Assembly (NCBI RefSeq): GCF_001889165.1
Contig: NZ_CP016020.1
Location: forward strand, 4,182,501 to 4,246,500
DNA from: Bacillus weihaiensis
GTDB lineage: Bacteria; Bacillota; Bacilli; Bacillales; Bacillaceae
Direction: 5' to 3'
DNA length: 64,000 nt
Position numbers and translations under genes: made by a program. The notes under the pieces are model-generated. The model was not told where the DNA came from, made no database searches, and was given only the letters and a program-made list of their open reading frames with translations. Shown here in pieces: positions 42,758-53,413 of this stretch (positions are counted from its first letter, which is position 1; each line of letters starts with the position of its first letter).

Positions 42758-44575
42758 ATGAAAAGAGTTAGTTTCTTTCGCTCCATCCATTTTAAATTTG
42801 TGATGGTCTATGTACTCCTTATTATTATGGCCATGCAAATCATTGGGATTTACTTTGTAAGAGAATTAGAAACATCCTTAAAAACAAATTTTGATAGCTC
42901 ATTAACAAAGCGTATTAGCTTGTTAGCATATAATATCGAGCAAGAAATGACGCGTGATCCAAAAGAATATTCAGATGGTAAAACTTCTCAAGGTGAAATT
43001 TCTACGATTATAGGAGACTTCGTCACTGGGGAAATCTTAGAGGTTAAAGTCATTGATAAAAACAAAACGGTTATTGCGACATCAGAATTAAATCAGGATA
43101 TTGTCGGGAAGAAGACACCTGAAGTAAGTATACACCGTGCATTATTAGGGTTAGAGCATAGTGACCTTTATATTGTGGACGGAAAGCGTGTGAGGGTCAT
43201 CACACAACCTATTAATCACCAAGAACAAACAATTGGTGCCATCTATATTGTGGCCTCAATGGATGAAGTATTTGAACAGATGAGAATTATCAATAAAATC
43301 TTGGCCGCCGGGACGGTCTTAGCTCTCGTCATTACTGCAGCACTTGGAATTTTCTTAGCCAGGACGATTACGCGTCCAATGACGGACATGAAAAAGCAGG
43401 CAATGGAGCTAGCAAACGGTAACTTTTCACGTAAAGTTAAAGTGTATGGAGAAGATGAGATTGGACAGCTTGCCGTGACCTTTAACTATTTAACGGAGAA
43501 GCTAGAGGATGCTCAGGCTACAACAGAAGGAGAGCGAAAAAAACTCGCATCTGTCATTGCTCATATGACAGATGGAGTTATTGCAACAAACCGTGATGGA
43601 CAAGTTATCTTAATTAACAACCCTGCACTTGAAATGCTTGATGTTTCACGTGGAACAATTCAGGATCAAACTATAACAGAGCTGTTAGGGATAGAAGATG
43701 AGCATACATTTGAGAGTTTGATCGAAGAACAGGAATCTATTATTCTTCATTCTGATTCTCATAATAATCCTGTAATAATCCGTGTTAATTTCTCCGTCAT
43801 TCAAAAAGAAGCAAGTAAAATTGATGGATTAATTGCTGTTTTATATGACATTACGGAACAAGAAAAGATTGAGCAGGAGCGCAGAGAATTTGTTGCGAAT
43901 GTGTCACATGAACTTAGAACACCTTTGACAACGATGAGAAGCTATTTAGAGGCATTAGCAGACGGGGCTTGGAAGGATAATGAAATTGCTCCACAATTTC
44001 TCCATGTGACACAGACGGAAACAGAACGTATGATTAGATTAGTAAATGATTTATTACAGCTGTCAAAACTAGATCGTACAGATTATCGTTTAAGTAAGGA
44101 ATGGATTAACTTCCCTGACTTTTTCGATAAGATCATTGATCGTTTTGAAATGACAAAGGCAGAGCATGTCACATTTATTCGCCATATACCGAATGAAGAA
44201 TTATTTGTTGATATTGATACAGATAAAATTACTCAAGTTTTAGATAATATCATCTCGAATGCACTCAAATATTCCCCAGAAGGCGGCAATGTCATCTTTA
44301 ATGTAGATATTTTATCAACTGACATACAGATTCGAGTGAAGGATGAGGGGGTTGGAATACCCCAGGATAGCATTAATAAAATTTTTGATCGATTTTATCG
44401 TGTGGATAAAGCACGAACTAGACAGCTTGGTGGTACAGGTTTAGGACTAGCAATTGCAAAAGAAATGGTTTACGCACATGGAGGGGATATATGGGCTACT
44501 AGTAAAGAAGGGCAAGGAACAACGGTATTCTTTACACTTCCATATGATCCTAATCAAGAGGATGAGTGGGAATGA
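42758..44575 (+). CDS. walK: Sensor histidine kinase WalK (YycG)
   Basis: 605 residues. Membrane segments at about 12-32 and 180-203 flank an extracytoplasmic sensor; then HAMP (ARTITRPMTDMKKQAMELANG), PAS (about 262-370), HisKA with VANVSHELRTPLTTMRSY (phosphorylated His) and an HATPase with NIISNALKYSP and GGTGLGLAIAKEMV. It phosphorylates WalR; in Bacillus it senses wall hydrolysis products and is restrained by WalH and WalI. Overlaps walH. Confidence 0.97.
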   Translation: MKRVSFFRSIHFKFVMVYVLLIIMAMQIIGIYFVRELETSLKTNFDSSLTKRISLLAYNIEQEMTRDPKEYSDGKTSQGEISTIIGDFVTGEILEVKVIDKNKTVIATSELNQDIVGKKTPEVSIHRALLGLEHSDLYIVDGKRVRVITQPINHQEQTIGAIYIVASMDEVFEQMRIINKILAAGTVLALVITAALGIFLARTITRPMTDMKKQAMELANGNFSRKVKVYGEDEIGQLAVTFNYLTEKLEDAQATTEGERKKLASVIAHMTDGVIATNRDGQVILINNPALEMLDVSRGTIQDQTITELLGIEDEHTFESLIEEQESIILHSDSHNNPVIIRVNFSVIQKEASKIDGLIAVLYDITEQEKIEQERREFVANVSHELRTPLTTMRSYLEALADGAWKDNEIAPQFLHVTQTETERMIRLVNDLLQLSKLDRTDYRLSKEWINFPDFFDKIIDRFEMTKAEHVTFIRHIPNEELFVDIDTDKITQVLDNIISNALKYSPEGGNVIFNVDILSTDIQIRVKDEGVGIPQDSINKIFDRFYRVDKARTRQLGGTGLGLAIAKEMVYAHGGDIWATSKEGQGTTVFFTLPYDPNQEDEWE

Positions 44576-45924
44576 GAAAAGAAACGATGAAAAGTATCTT
44601 GTTGGTGCTGTTAGTAGGGACAAGCTTATTTTTTACTTGGAATATATGGGGCTTACAGCCTTACCACGAAGAGCTTGAGAACAATACCTTCTTCGAGAAT
44701 ATTCCAATCAGTGATGAAAAAAGAAAGTTTAATGAAGTCATTAAGCCTTACCAAATGTTTATTCACTCTAATGATGAGCATTTTAGTAGCTTTCAAAATA
44801 AGCTGCTAGGAGATTTATGGAAAGAAATGCAAAGATGGGAATTTACGGGGAGTAATCAAGAGATTTCTCGTACGTTTACGAATGATTCTTTTTTGAATTG
44901 GGTAGATGGCAGTGAAGATCATCAGGCTAAAATAGAGATGCGATTTTTTACTGGATTACCTATTGATACTCTCCAAACGATGCTAGAGTGGGATGAGGAG
45001 TTAGACCAAGACCTCCAAATCGATCGAATTTACTTAAATGTTCCTAAGGAAAATGAGACACAAAAGGTGTACTTTTTTTCAACTGAGGAAATGACGATGG
45101 TTGAAGCTTCGGTTAACTTAACTTCTGCTAATCGATACGTGAACCAGGTGTTTACTCGTCGAGATGAGTTAGTTTCTCATTTTACCTTCAATGTAGAGGG
45201 AGGAAATGAGTTCATTCTTCCAACTGAAGAAACAGAATTAAATAGCTATCAATATGTGACAAATGAAATTGAGTATGAACGATTTAAGAATGCTTTGTTT
45301 ACAAATTCACGTATTGTCAAGCAAGATATTAATTTATCGAGGAATCGTTTTACCGACGGTACAAGGGAGCTCAATATTTATCCAAATCAACATCTTGTTG
45401 AATATGTAAATCCGATACCGACAAATACCAATTCAGTACCAGCCTCTTATCTAATCGATCAAAGTGTGGGCTATTTAAATGATCACGGGGGTTGGACAGA
45501 TGATTATGTGTTGTTTGATGTGGATGAGTATAATCAAGAAGTGGAGTTTATTATGTCTGTTCAGTCTATACCGGTCATTTACTCGACTGAAAATCCGTTC
45601 GGACCTACTGTTATATCTCAAAAATGGGGTCAAAATGAAATTGCGATTTATGATCGACCGTTGTACCAATTAACGACGAATATTTCTACGCAAACCTCAA
45701 CCATTATGTCAGGGAAAAAGGTAGAAGAAATCCTAACAAGTAATCCTACTATAAATCTAGAAGAAATGAAGAATATCTTTGTTGGATATGAGCTAAGTGG
45801 ACCGGTTGATCAAAAATACGTGCAGTTATCTCCGGCCTGGTATATCGAATTAAAGGATGGGAATTTGCTAAAGCTTAATGAATCTGAGACGGAAATGAGG
45901 GGGGATGAAAGTGGAGTGGAATAA
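44572..45924 (+). CDS. walH: WalK-regulating membrane protein WalH (YycH)
   Basis: 450 residues with one N-terminal membrane segment (SILLVLLVGTSLFFTW) and a large outer domain. It inhibits WalK with WalI in B. subtilis. I use the ATG at 44572 (GAGG about ten bases before) overlapping the walK stop by 4 bp; a GTG two codons earlier is alternative. Family sequence is weakly conserved; position is decisive. Confidence 0.9.
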   Translation: MRKETMKSILLVLLVGTSLFFTWNIWGLQPYHEELENNTFFENIPISDEKRKFNEVIKPYQMFIHSNDEHFSSFQNKLLGDLWKEMQRWEFTGSNQEISRTFTNDSFLNWVDGSEDHQAKIEMRFFTGLPIDTLQTMLEWDEELDQDLQIDRIYLNVPKENETQKVYFFSTEEMTMVEASVNLTSANRYVNQVFTRRDELVSHFTFNVEGGNEFILPTEETELNSYQYVTNEIEYERFKNALFTNSRIVKQDINLSRNRFTDGTRELNIYPNQHLVEYVNPIPTNTNSVPASYLIDQSVGYLNDHGGWTDDYVLFDVDEYNQEVEFIMSVQSIPVIYSTENPFGPTVISQKWGQNEIAIYDRPLYQLTTNISTQTSTIMSGKKVEEILTSNPTINLEEMKNIFVGYELSGPVDQKYVQLSPAWYIELKDGNLLKLNESETEMRGDESGVE

Positions 45925-46723
45925 AACAAAGACCATTTTTATCCTCGCCTTCTTAGTGTTAGATATTTTTCTTGCAGTTGAGTTTTTCGAATTACGCTCT
46001 AAGTCCAACTATGATATTATGCAAGAGGCGACAATTGAAGAGAAGCTAGCAGCTGAAAATATTAGCTATAGCAATCTTCCTAAAAATGAAGATAAAAGCT
46101 ATTATATTACAGCTAAAAGTAAAGATTTTACGGTCGAAGAAGTGAAGAAGGTAAAAGGGAACCAAACGCTCGTCCTATCAAGTAATATTTCAGAGACGTT
46201 TCGTTCGTTAACCTTTGAATTAGAAAAGCCGTATCAGCTTCCTGATGTGAATATGGAAAGCAAAGTGAGCCAGTTTTTAAAAGAAAATGTCATGTACGGA
46301 GAGAACTACTATTATTGGTATGAAGATGTAAAGGAAAATGCGATTATTTGTGTCCAAAAATTTAATAACTACCCAATTTTTCAGGCAAAAGAAGATCATA
46401 TTGGCATGGTGATCTTATATTTAAATGAGGACAATCAGATTATTTATTATGAGCAATCGATGTTAGAGGATATAAAAGAAGTAGACGATAAGGAATCGGC
46501 GGTACCAGCTTTAAAGGCAATTGAAGCCTTGTACAATAAGAATTTCTTAAAGGCCAATAGTCGAGTAGACAAAATCCGTTATGGCTATTATACGCATATT
46601 CCACTTTCAAATCAGCAAATCCTTGCCCCAACGTGGCATATTGCTGTAGAAACAGAATCGGGAGAGGTAAAGGATTTCTACGTAAATGCAATTGAGGGTG
46701 ACGTTTTAGAGTCTACGAACTAG
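45911..46723 (+). CDS. walI: WalK-regulating membrane protein WalI (YycI)
   Basis: 270 residues, one N-terminal membrane segment ([19 protein letters not shown]) and an outer YycI domain. Partner of WalH in restraining WalK. The GTG at 45911 is six bases after AGGGGGG and gives MEWNKTKTI as in relatives; the ATG at 45905 touches that site. Overlaps walH by 14 bp. Confidence 0.9.
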   Translation: MEWNKTKTIFILAFLVLDIFLAVEFFELRSKSNYDIMQEATIEEKLAAENISYSNLPKNEDKSYYITAKSKDFTVEEVKKVKGNQTLVLSSNISETFRSLTFELEKPYQLPDVNMESKVSQFLKENVMYGENYYYWYEDVKENAIICVQKFNNYPIFQAKEDHIGMVILYLNEDNQIIYYEQSMLEDIKEVDDKESAVPALKAIEALYNKNFLKANSRVDKIRYGYYTHIPLSNQQILAPTWHIAVETESGEVKDFYVNAIEGDVLESTN

Positions 46724-46743
46724 GGAAAAGAGGAGTGAACAAT

Positions 46744-47538
46744 ATGAGCTTGCAGTTTAGTGTGCTTGCAAGCGGAAGTACGGGGAATGCCATCTATGTT
46801 GAAACAGAAGAGCAATCATTTTTAGTCGATGCAGGCTTAAGTGGTAAGCAAATGCAAGGTCTTTTTGATCAAATTGGACGAGACATAAGTAAGCTTTCTG
46901 GTATTTTCGTAACACATGAACACAGTGATCACATTAAAGGATTAGGTGTACTTGCTCGCAAATATAAGCTACCGATTTATGCAAATGAAAAAACATGGCA
47001 AGCAATGGATGGACTTGTTGGACAAATTGCAACAGAGCAAAAATTTGTTTTTGATACAGGGTCTGTTAAAGCATTTTTGAATGTGGATATTGAATCATTT
47101 GGAGTGAGCCATGATGCGGCTGAGCCAATGTTTTATGTGTTTCATCATGAGGGGAAGAAGCTAGCGCTTATCACGGATACTGGGTATGTAAGTGATCGAA
47201 TGAAAGGCACCATTTACAATGCAGATGCCTTTGTTTTTGAAAGCAATCATGATGTTTCCATGCTGCAAATGGGGCATTATCCATGGAGTATTAAACGAAG
47301 AATTTTAAGTGATGTAGGTCATGTTTCGAACGAGGATGCTGCTATTGCCATGACCGATGTAATTGGTGATGCGACAAAACGAATTTATTTAGCACATTTA
47401 AGTAAAGACAACAACATGAAGGATCTTGCACGCATGTCTGTTCAGCAAACCCTTGCTAGCAAAGGGTTTATGACAGGAGAGCAATTTGACTTGTTCGATA
47501 CGGATCCTCTTACACCTACACCACTAGTTGCTATTTAA
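46744..47538 (+). CDS. walJ: Metallo-beta-lactamase fold protein WalJ (YycJ)
   Basis: 264 residues with [11 protein letters not shown] metal motif, FGVSHDA and a later AHLSKDNN. YycJ family members are predicted 5' exonucleases linked to mismatch repair and wall/division coordination. ATG at 46744 after GAGGAG; a GTG nine bases earlier is alternative. Last of the wal genes before htrA. Confidence 0.93.
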   Translation: MSLQFSVLASGSTGNAIYVETEEQSFLVDAGLSGKQMQGLFDQIGRDISKLSGIFVTHEHSDHIKGLGVLARKYKLPIYANEKTWQAMDGLVGQIATEQKFVFDTGSVKAFLNVDIESFGVSHDAAEPMFYVFHHEGKKLALITDTGYVSDRMKGTIYNADAFVFESNHDVSMLQMGHYPWSIKRRILSDVGHVSNEDAAIAMTDVIGDATKRIYLAHLSKDNNMKDLARMSVQQTLASKGFMTGEQFDLFDTDPLTPTPLVAI

Positions 47539-47640
47539 GAAAAACGCGATTTGGTTGGTTAATTTTCATCAGATAAGAGAATAATGTTGATTAGACAATC
47601 CACTATTCATGAAGTGCTTTTAGAAAGGAATGGTGTCGTA

Positions 47641-48861
47641 ATGGGCTATTATGATCAAGATTATGAAAATTATAACGCAAAAAGGCAAAAAGGAAACCGT
47701 GGTGGCTGGTTTTTAGCGGGATTAGTCGGCGCTATTCTAGGCGGACTTCTCATGATGTTTGCTTTTCCTGCTTTCTCTCGCTTTCTTCCATATGATATGG
47801 AGTTAGGTGGAGATGAAACGCAGCAACAAGCGGAAACAACGGAATCAACAGGTTCCATCAAGAACGTCTCGGTTGATGTGAATACAGCCATTACTGGCAT
47901 CGTTGATGATGTATCAGAAGCTGTAGTTGGAGTTGTGAATCTCCAGGATGCAGGTTTTTGGAGTGAAACGGGCGAAGCAGGCACAGGCTCTGGTGTAATT
48001 TATAAAAAAGAGGGCCAAAATGCTTTTGTTGTAACCAATCACCATGTCATTGCAGGTGCATCACAGGTTGAAATCAGCTTAAGTGATGGTCAACGAGTTC
48101 CTGCTGAAATCTTAGGAAGCGATGTGTTAACAGATTTAGCGGTTCTACGAGTGGACAGCGAGAAAATTACGAAGGTGGCTGATTTCGGTGATTCTGATAA
48201 GGTAAAACCAGGAGAACCGGTGATAGCAATTGGAAATCCATTAGGCCTTCAATTTTCGGGATCTGTTACACAAGGAATTATCTCTGGTACAGAAAGAGCA
48301 ATACCAATTGATGAGAATGGCGATGGACAGGTTGATTGGAATGCAGAGGTATTACAAACTGATGCTGCAATAAACCCAGGTAATAGCGGTGGTGCTCTTA
48401 TTAATATGGACGGGAAAGTCATTGGAATTAACTCGATGAAAATTGCCCAGTCCGCGGTAGAAGGAATCGGACTATCCATACCTGTTAATCATGCTATTCC
48501 GATTATTGCAGACCTAGAAAAATATAGTGAGGTTCGCCGTCCATATATGGGAATCGGTATGAGATCTCTAAATGAAATCTCAAGCTATCATAAAGAGCAA
48601 ACCTTAAAGCTACCTGAGGAAATTAGTTCAGGTGTTATTGTGATGAGTGTGGAGCCACTTTCTCCAGCCGCTCAAGGTGGACTACAGGAATTTGATGTTA
48701 TTACCGAATTTGCAGGAGAAGAAGTAAAGGACATTATTGAATTACGTAAAGTGCTATACAATCAAGATGTCGGTGATACAATTGAATTTTCATTTTATCG
48801 TAATGGTGAAAAACAATCTGGTAAAATGAAACTAGGCGAGCAGGATATGATGGGGAGCTAA
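47641..48861 (+). CDS. htrC: HtrA-type serine protease (YyxA/HtrC)
   Basis: 406 residues. N-terminal membrane anchor ([19 protein letters not shown], about 22-42), trypsin-like domain with the triad in [10 protein letters not shown] (His), LTDLAVLRV (Asp) and [12 protein letters not shown] (Ser), then one PDZ domain (about 310-395). Quality control of secreted proteins. ATG at 47641 with AAAGGA upstream. A terminator follows. Confidence 0.93.
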   Translation: MGYYDQDYENYNAKRQKGNRGGWFLAGLVGAILGGLLMMFAFPAFSRFLPYDMELGGDETQQQAETTESTGSIKNVSVDVNTAITGIVDDVSEAVVGVVNLQDAGFWSETGEAGTGSGVIYKKEGQNAFVVTNHHVIAGASQVEISLSDGQRVPAEILGSDVLTDLAVLRVDSEKITKVADFGDSDKVKPGEPVIAIGNPLGLQFSGSVTQGIISGTERAIPIDENGDGQVDWNAEVLQTDAAINPGNSGGALINMDGKVIGINSMKIAQSAVEGIGLSIPVNHAIPIIADLEKYSEVRRPYMGIGMRSLNEISSYHKEQTLKLPEEISSGVIVMSVEPLSPAAQGGLQEFDVITEFAGEEVKDIIELRKVLYNQDVGDTIEFSFYRNGEKQSGKMKLGEQDMMGS

Positions 48862-48880
48862 TCAATTAGCTCCTTTTCCT
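48854..48880 (+). terminator. htrC terminator
   Basis: GGAGCTAAT-ca-ATTAGCTCC then TTTTCC. Confidence 0.8.
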
Positions 48881-48898
48881 ATGGAAAGATGAATGCAT

Positions 48899-49170
48899 TG
48901 TGGATAAATAAAAACCAGAGAAAAATGATAAAATAAACGTATAAACATGTGGATAAGGAGGTTTGAGAAGAATGTATTGTTGCGAGGAACATGTAGAAGT
49001 CGCTATAGATATGTATGTGGATGAAAAAGAACTAGCACCAGAGATCGAAAAAGTAGCAGAAAATGAAAAGTTATCCACAACATGTGAATTATGTAAGAAC
49101 CCTGCAGTGTATGTGATCGGAGAGTAATAATTATCAACAATGTGGATAACTGTTGATGGAATGTGGATAA
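48899..49170. promoter_or_regulatory. DnaA-box cluster outside oriC
   Basis: Five perfect 9-bp boxes in 272 bp: TGTGGATAA at 48899-48907, 48948-48956, 49141-49149 and 49162-49170, and TTATCCACA at 49071-49079. A one-mismatch TTATCAACA lies at 49131-49139. The middle box is inside the small CxxH/CxxC gene. A likely DnaA titration or regulatory site. Confidence 0.85.
48972..49127 (+). CDS. CxxH/CxxC small metal-motif protein
   Basis: 51 residues: MYCCEEHVEVAIDMYVDE then a C-terminal CELC. The Cys/His spacing is that of the CxxH/CxxC (BA_5709-type) family found beside rlmH in Bacillus, probably zinc binding, function unknown. Strong ribosome site AAGGAGG. Lies within the DnaA-box cluster; one box falls in its codons Lys-Leu-Ser-Thr. 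Confidence 0.85.
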   Translation: MYCCEEHVEVAIDMYVDEKELAPEIEKVAENEKLSTTCELCKNPAVYVIGE

Positions 49171-49209
49171 ATAATTTGAACATGAAGAAGTGAAATGGGG
49201 AAAGATGCT

Positions 49210-49689
49210 GTGAATATTTCAATCGTCACAATCGGCAAGCTAAAAGAAAAATACTTAAAGCAAGGAATTGACGAATACTTAAAGAGACTCTCAACCTATG
49301 CAAAAATAGACGTCATCGAACTACCAGATGAAAAAGCCCCTGAAAACTTAAGCGAAATCGAAATGATCCAAGTAAAAGATAAAGAAGGGGAACGAATCCT
49401 AAGCAAAATCAGCGATGACACCCACGTCATCGCTCTTGCCATTGAAGGCAAAATGAAATCCTCCGAGCAGCTAGCCAAGGACCTTGACCAGCTCGCAACC
49501 TACGGCAAAAGCAAAATTGCCTTCGTCATCGGCGGATCACTAGGATTAAGTACAGCGGTTATGAAGCGTGCGAATGATACGTTATCATTTTCAAAGATGA
49601 CTTTTCCGCATCAATTAATGAAGTTGATTTTGTTAGAGCAGGTTTATCGTGCGTTTCGGATTAATCGGGGGGAACCGTATCACAAATAA
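49210..49689 (+). CDS. rlmH: 23S rRNA (pseudouridine-1915-N3) methyltransferase RlmH
   Basis: SPOUT-class methyltransferase of 159 residues, start GTG at 49210 after GGGGA. The SAM knot reads [10 protein letters not shown]; the tail INRGEPYHK is invariant. The 3' end (CCGTATCACAAATAA) resembles the SCC attachment core known from staphylococcal rlmH. Codon choice is unusual in the first two thirds (many C-ending codons) and changes near 49,550 to the local AT-rich style. Confidence 0.96.
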   Translation: MNISIVTIGKLKEKYLKQGIDEYLKRLSTYAKIDVIELPDEKAPENLSEIEMIQVKDKEGERILSKISDDTHVIALAIEGKMKSSEQLAKDLDQLATYGKSKIAFVIGGSLGLSTAVMKRANDTLSFSKMTFPHQLMKLILLEQVYRAFRINRGEPYHK

Positions 49690-49694
49690 TGGTA

Positions 49695-49718
49695 AATAGT
49701 AAGATAGAACTTACTATT
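49695..49718. terminator. Hairpin after rlmH
   Basis: AATAGTAAG/CTTACTATT, six-base loop; followed by AAAATAAA, not Ts on the plus strand, so weak for rlmH. Confidence 0.4.
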
Positions 49719-49824
49719 AAAATAAATAGATTAAATGAAATAAGTAGAAAGCAAGGAAATTCAGCAAAGGGTAGTTCAATGGATATTTGAAGATTTCTCT
49801 AGAAAGCTATTCCATAAATATGAT

Positions 49825-49951
49825 GGCTCACCGCCAGACCCGCAGAAAGCGAAGCGCCTGGAACGGAAATCAACAGACCCCTATTCACCTCAAGCTAAAA
49901 TAAAAAGACTGTAGGCAAGCCCGATTTTTATCGAGTTTGTCTACAGTCTGA
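49825..49951 (-). repeat. Bacillus-type dispersed repeat, copy B
   Basis: Same element as copy A in opposite direction. Hairpin AGACTGTAG/CTACAGTCT (49906-49949); on the minus strand it is followed by TTTTTATTTT and so ends the MCP gene. Beyond it lies GATTTCCGTTCCAGGC and GCTTCGCTTTCTGCGGG, a motif widely scattered in Bacillaceae (recalled, not searched). Confidence 0.75.
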
Positions 49952-50000
49952 GGAAACCCATATAAATGAGTTTCCTTTTAGTGAGTTTTAACTATTATTA

Positions 50001-51716
50001 TCAGCCCTTAATCTTAAACTTAGAGATTGCTAAATGTAACTCTTCTGCCAATGAAGAAAGTGACTGAGCCGATGAGGCTATTTCCTCCGTTGTGGCTAGT
50101 TGCTCTTCTGTAGCGGCACTACTTTCTTGATTTGAAGTTACGCTTTTTTCTGCAATGTCCCGTACATTTTCAAGAGCCATTGATATATTTAAACTAATAG
50201 TCTCAATATCTTGAATAGATACTGAAACATCTGTAACTTTATTTGAAACATCTGACATAGACTTTTTAATATCATTAAATGATTGTTTTGCTTCCTCTGT
50301 TGAAGAAATACCCTCTTGTACCTTTAAATTTCCTTCGTCAATCGATAATACTGCATTCTTTGTTTTTGATTGGATATCTGTAATCATATCTTCTATTTGA
50401 TCTGCTGATTTTTTTGATTCCTCTGCAAGTTTTTTTACTTCTTCAGCTACAACTGCGAATCCCTTTCCGTGTTCTCCGGCTCTAGCAGCCTCAATGGCCG
50501 CGTTTAGTGCCAAAAGATTGGTTTGGTTTGAAATATCGGTAATTAATGATAATATTTCCCCGATTTCTTTTGAACGATTATCAAGTGAGTTAATCACTGT
50601 ATTCATTTGATTAAACGATGCTTTAATTTCATGAATACGATGTACAACTGTTTCAACAGATGTCATTCCTTTTTCAACAAATTTTGATGTGATTTTTGTT
50701 GATTTATCCATTTCGGTACTATTATCACTAATATCTTTTACACGTTTAATCATTTGATCTAGTGAAACTGAGACATTATCAATCCTATTTAATTGTACCT
50801 CTACACCTCCTGTATTAGTTTGCACAAGGTTTGATAATCGTTCAGAGACTTTGGTATTTTGCTCAGCACTTGCAAATAATTCGCCTGAGGAAGATGCAAC
50901 TTGAATTGCAGAATTACTTGCTGTAGAAACAGTTGCATTTAAATCAATTAACATTTTATTAAGTGAACTAACTAGTAAACCAATCTCATCTTGATTACGA
51001 ATTTTTAAAGGCTCAATAGTCAAATCACCATCGGAAATATGTTTTAAAGTTTCTGTTACTGATGCAAGAGGTTTACTTATGCTTCTTGTGATAAAGAATG
51101 CTACTCCAATTGCGAAAAATAAACTTATACTAATGAAAAATATGGATTGAGAAAGCCCGCTTTGATATAAATTACTAGTCATTATGCTTGCATCTTCAGC
51201 AAATTGCATGTTTAAAGCAACAAGTTGATCCATACTCTTTGTAATTTCATTAATTTTGTCTTGATAATTTGTAACTTCTATAATTGCTTCATCGTCGTTA
51301 TTTATAGCACTTAATGTAAATACATCATTAACAAAGTTATTATATAATGCAATTTCGTTTTTTATCTCGTCAATTAAGTCTCTTTCATTTTTAGTTGTTA
51401 TATATTTTTCATAATCTATGAATAACTTATCAAGTTGTTCCTTATTAGTTTTATACTCCTCTTCTTTTCCTAACATAGTTTCGTCGTCTGGTGAAATAAT
51501 ATGTTCACTAATGATGCCGATATTTTCGGAAATAATATATTTCATTTCGGTTATTGTGTTTAATGCTGGTATTTTTTCGTTTGTTATAAATTTTGTTGAA
51601 TCATTTAATTGTCCTAACTTGGTTATTCCAATCCAACCTAAAGTTCCCATTAAGACAACGATAATGAGAAAACTACTATATAATTTTTTTCCAACTGTCA
51701 ATTTCAATATTCTCAC
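50001..51716 (-). CDS. Methyl-accepting chemotaxis protein
   Basis: 571 residues. Membrane segments at about 12-30 and 188-210 flank a four-helix-bundle sensor (about 31-187); HAMP about 211-265; signalling domain with tip [21 protein letters not shown]. It controls CheA and flagellar rotation; ligand unknown. Weak ribosome site. First gene after the rlmH junction, on the opposite strand to the backbone. Confidence 0.93.
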   Translation of the reverse strand: MRILKLTVGKKLYSSFLIIVVLMGTLGWIGITKLGQLNDSTKFITNEKIPALNTITEMKYIISENIGIISEHIISPDDETMLGKEEEYKTNKEQLDKLFIDYEKYITTKNERDLIDEIKNEIALYNNFVNDVFTLSAINNDDEAIIEVTNYQDKINEITKSMDQLVALNMQFAEDASIMTSNLYQSGLSQSIFFISISLFFAIGVAFFITRSISKPLASVTETLKHISDGDLTIEPLKIRNQDEIGLLVSSLNKMLIDLNATVSTASNSAIQVASSSGELFASAEQNTKVSERLSNLVQTNTGGVEVQLNRIDNVSVSLDQMIKRVKDISDNSTEMDKSTKITSKFVEKGMTSVETVVHRIHEIKASFNQMNTVINSLDNRSKEIGEILSLITDISNQTNLLALNAAIEAARAGEHGKGFAVVAEEVKKLAEESKKSADQIEDMITDIQSKTKNAVLSIDEGNLKVQEGISSTEEAKQSFNDIKKSMSDVSNKVTDVSVSIQDIETISLNISMALENVRDIAEKSVTSNQESSAATEEQLATTEEIASSAQSLSSLAEELHLAISKFKIKG

Positions 51717-52522
51717 TCCAACCCCTAGTAGGAAAGTACTATTCTGTAATATTATAATATTTTAAAGTGGGTCTTATTGTCTAGTTATTTCTTATGCCAA
51801 GAAATGACTATAGTATCTAACATTACAACTGCATTTTATTTTAATGCCTTAAAGGAAAGGAGAAAAAATCATCAATTCTGGCTCTAGTTGAAGTATAAAA
51901 AGGCCCCCTTAAGGATATTTTGGTATGTGGTAATACCTACTTATACCATTAGAGGGCTACGTAAAAAACCATATGTATCGGCACAAGATCATGGCATGCT
52001 GACAGCCCAATACGGAGAACAGTTGTATTCGTTTGCGAAATATGATTTTGACTCGATACCTAATAATTTTGTCTTTTGGGTAAGAAAACGGATCACTTCA
52101 TGATATAGGGCAAAGTGAAAGTTGTGGTACGGTTCTCCGTGGTTATGTAAGGGGCAAAAATTGGGCCTTGGAGTTAATTACCCATTGACCATTTAGTTCT
52201 TTAAGTTTTATTTGGATATTTCTATCTTCTAACGTAGTTATTTTTAGACCAATAGTGTAAATAAAAAAGTGAATTTAATTTTACGATATCTTTTAAATAT
52301 AGGGACGCTGACTGATAGGAAGTCATATAATTTATATTAAATAACCAGTCACTTTCTGTAAAAACATAATGAGTTTATTCTTATTCCGAGGAATAATAAG
52401 TTAAAAATTTTGATTTACCATCACTTAGGCTTTAATCTGTGTTGAAATAATTAAAAAATATCTCAAGCAAAAATATTATATAATCAAGAAAGGTACAAAG
52501 TAGAAAAAAGGTGGTGTTATTT
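51717..52522. other. Intergenic with possible group II intron or coding remnant
   Basis: About 800 bp. It contains a 71-codon plus-strand frame (51888-52103, TTG start, no ribosome site) with a protein-like but unrecognised product ending FWVRKRITS, and 25 bp later GTGAAA...GTACGGTTCT (52115-52136), which resembles the 3' strand and GAAA loop of group II intron domain V, followed by TGTAAGGGG. Both look like decayed mobile DNA. Nothing else seen. Confidence 0.35.
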
Positions 52523-52945
52523 ATGCCAAGCCCAAGATTAAAATTGAAGAAAATATGGACAGATGTTGTTTTTTTTGAGGTTAATTTAGGGCTAATAGGT
52601 AACGATTGTACAATAAATCTTGATATATATTTAGATAACGCATATTTAGATGAACTTCGAGAAGGCATCATTAATTTTGCTAACCAGCTAGGAAAACATG
52701 AATTTACATGGATAACAGGTCATGAAACTGGGGACGCCACACACTTTCTATCTTTGAGATTTTTCCTCGCAGAAAGAAGAGGAATTGTCGGTATTGAAGT
52801 TAAAGTAGACAATAAGATGGAACCACCATATAACATGCGCTCTAATTTTTACTTACTTACTGAAATAAATCAAATTGATGATTTTGCTAGACAGCTCGAA
52901 CGGTTCATAAAGGAGGAGACTCTAGAAATAGAGGGAATTATTTAA
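52523..52945 (+). CDS. Unknown 140-residue protein
   Basis: I do not recognise it. Alternating beta strands and a C-terminal helix (FARQLERFIKEETLEIEG), no signal or membrane segment; ARRGIVGIEVKVDNK-like centre. AAAGGTGG lies about ten bases before the ATG at 52523; upstream GTGs overlap it. The size and fold pattern are those of many immunity-type or DUF proteins in accessory DNA, but this is only a resemblance. Confidence 0.7.
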   Translation: MPSPRLKLKKIWTDVVFFEVNLGLIGNDCTINLDIYLDNAYLDELREGIINFANQLGKHEFTWITGHETGDATHFLSLRFFLAERRGIVGIEVKVDNKMEPPYNMRSNFYLLTEINQIDDFARQLERFIKEETLEIEGII

Positions 52946-53059
52946 GGGGAGTCTTTTTATATGTTAGATTACATATGAATAGATGAAAAATTTCCAATTC
53001 TAAATCTAGTATCAAAAATTTTTAAATCTGGAGCTATTCTGTTTCATCCATTTGTCCAG

Positions 53060-53307
53060 ATGACTATTAAAAAGACAAATAACAAGGCAAACCCCTTACC
53101 AGCATATATATCCGAGTTATGTAGATACTTCACCTTGTGGTTATTTATCTATTTTTAACTCCACAAATTTATATGCAATCATCTCTCTTTGCTAACGTTC
53201 TCTTTTATCGAATAGTAGATATTGTCACCCTATTATTGATTATTTATATGCGCATAAAAACAAGTGAAATATTTTTCTGTAAATGGAAACGCAAAAGGAC
53301 TAATTAA
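53060..53307 (+). pseudogene. Frameshifted small membrane protein
   Basis: Frame 1 runs MTIKKTNNKANPLPAYISEL to a stop at 53156 inside a five-T run; from 53158 another frame continues TPQIYMQSSLFANV, a membrane segment IVDIVTLLLIIYM and a basic tail, ending at 53307. One extra T joins them into about 82 residues with two membrane segments. Likely a disrupted gene; family unknown. Confidence 0.5.
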
Positions 53308-53345
53308 ATTGGTTCATCAGTCATGGGTCCGACATTATATCCATT

Positions 53346-53397
53346 AGTGCTTCCTAAGGATTATGAACGAAGCAGGAGAAACGTCCCTGGGCTTTTC
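53346..53397 (+). repeat. 51-bp repeat, copy R1
   Basis: Shares ATTATGAAC(G/A)AAGCAG.AGAAACGTCCCTG with R3; AAGC...GCTT arms give a small imperfect hairpin. Confidence 0.75.
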
Positions 53398-53413
53398 TTT
53401 AGCTTAATATTAA

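Noticed and set aside
42518-42838. 106-codon minus-strand frame across walR/walK
   Set aside because: Antisense to two well-supported essential genes.
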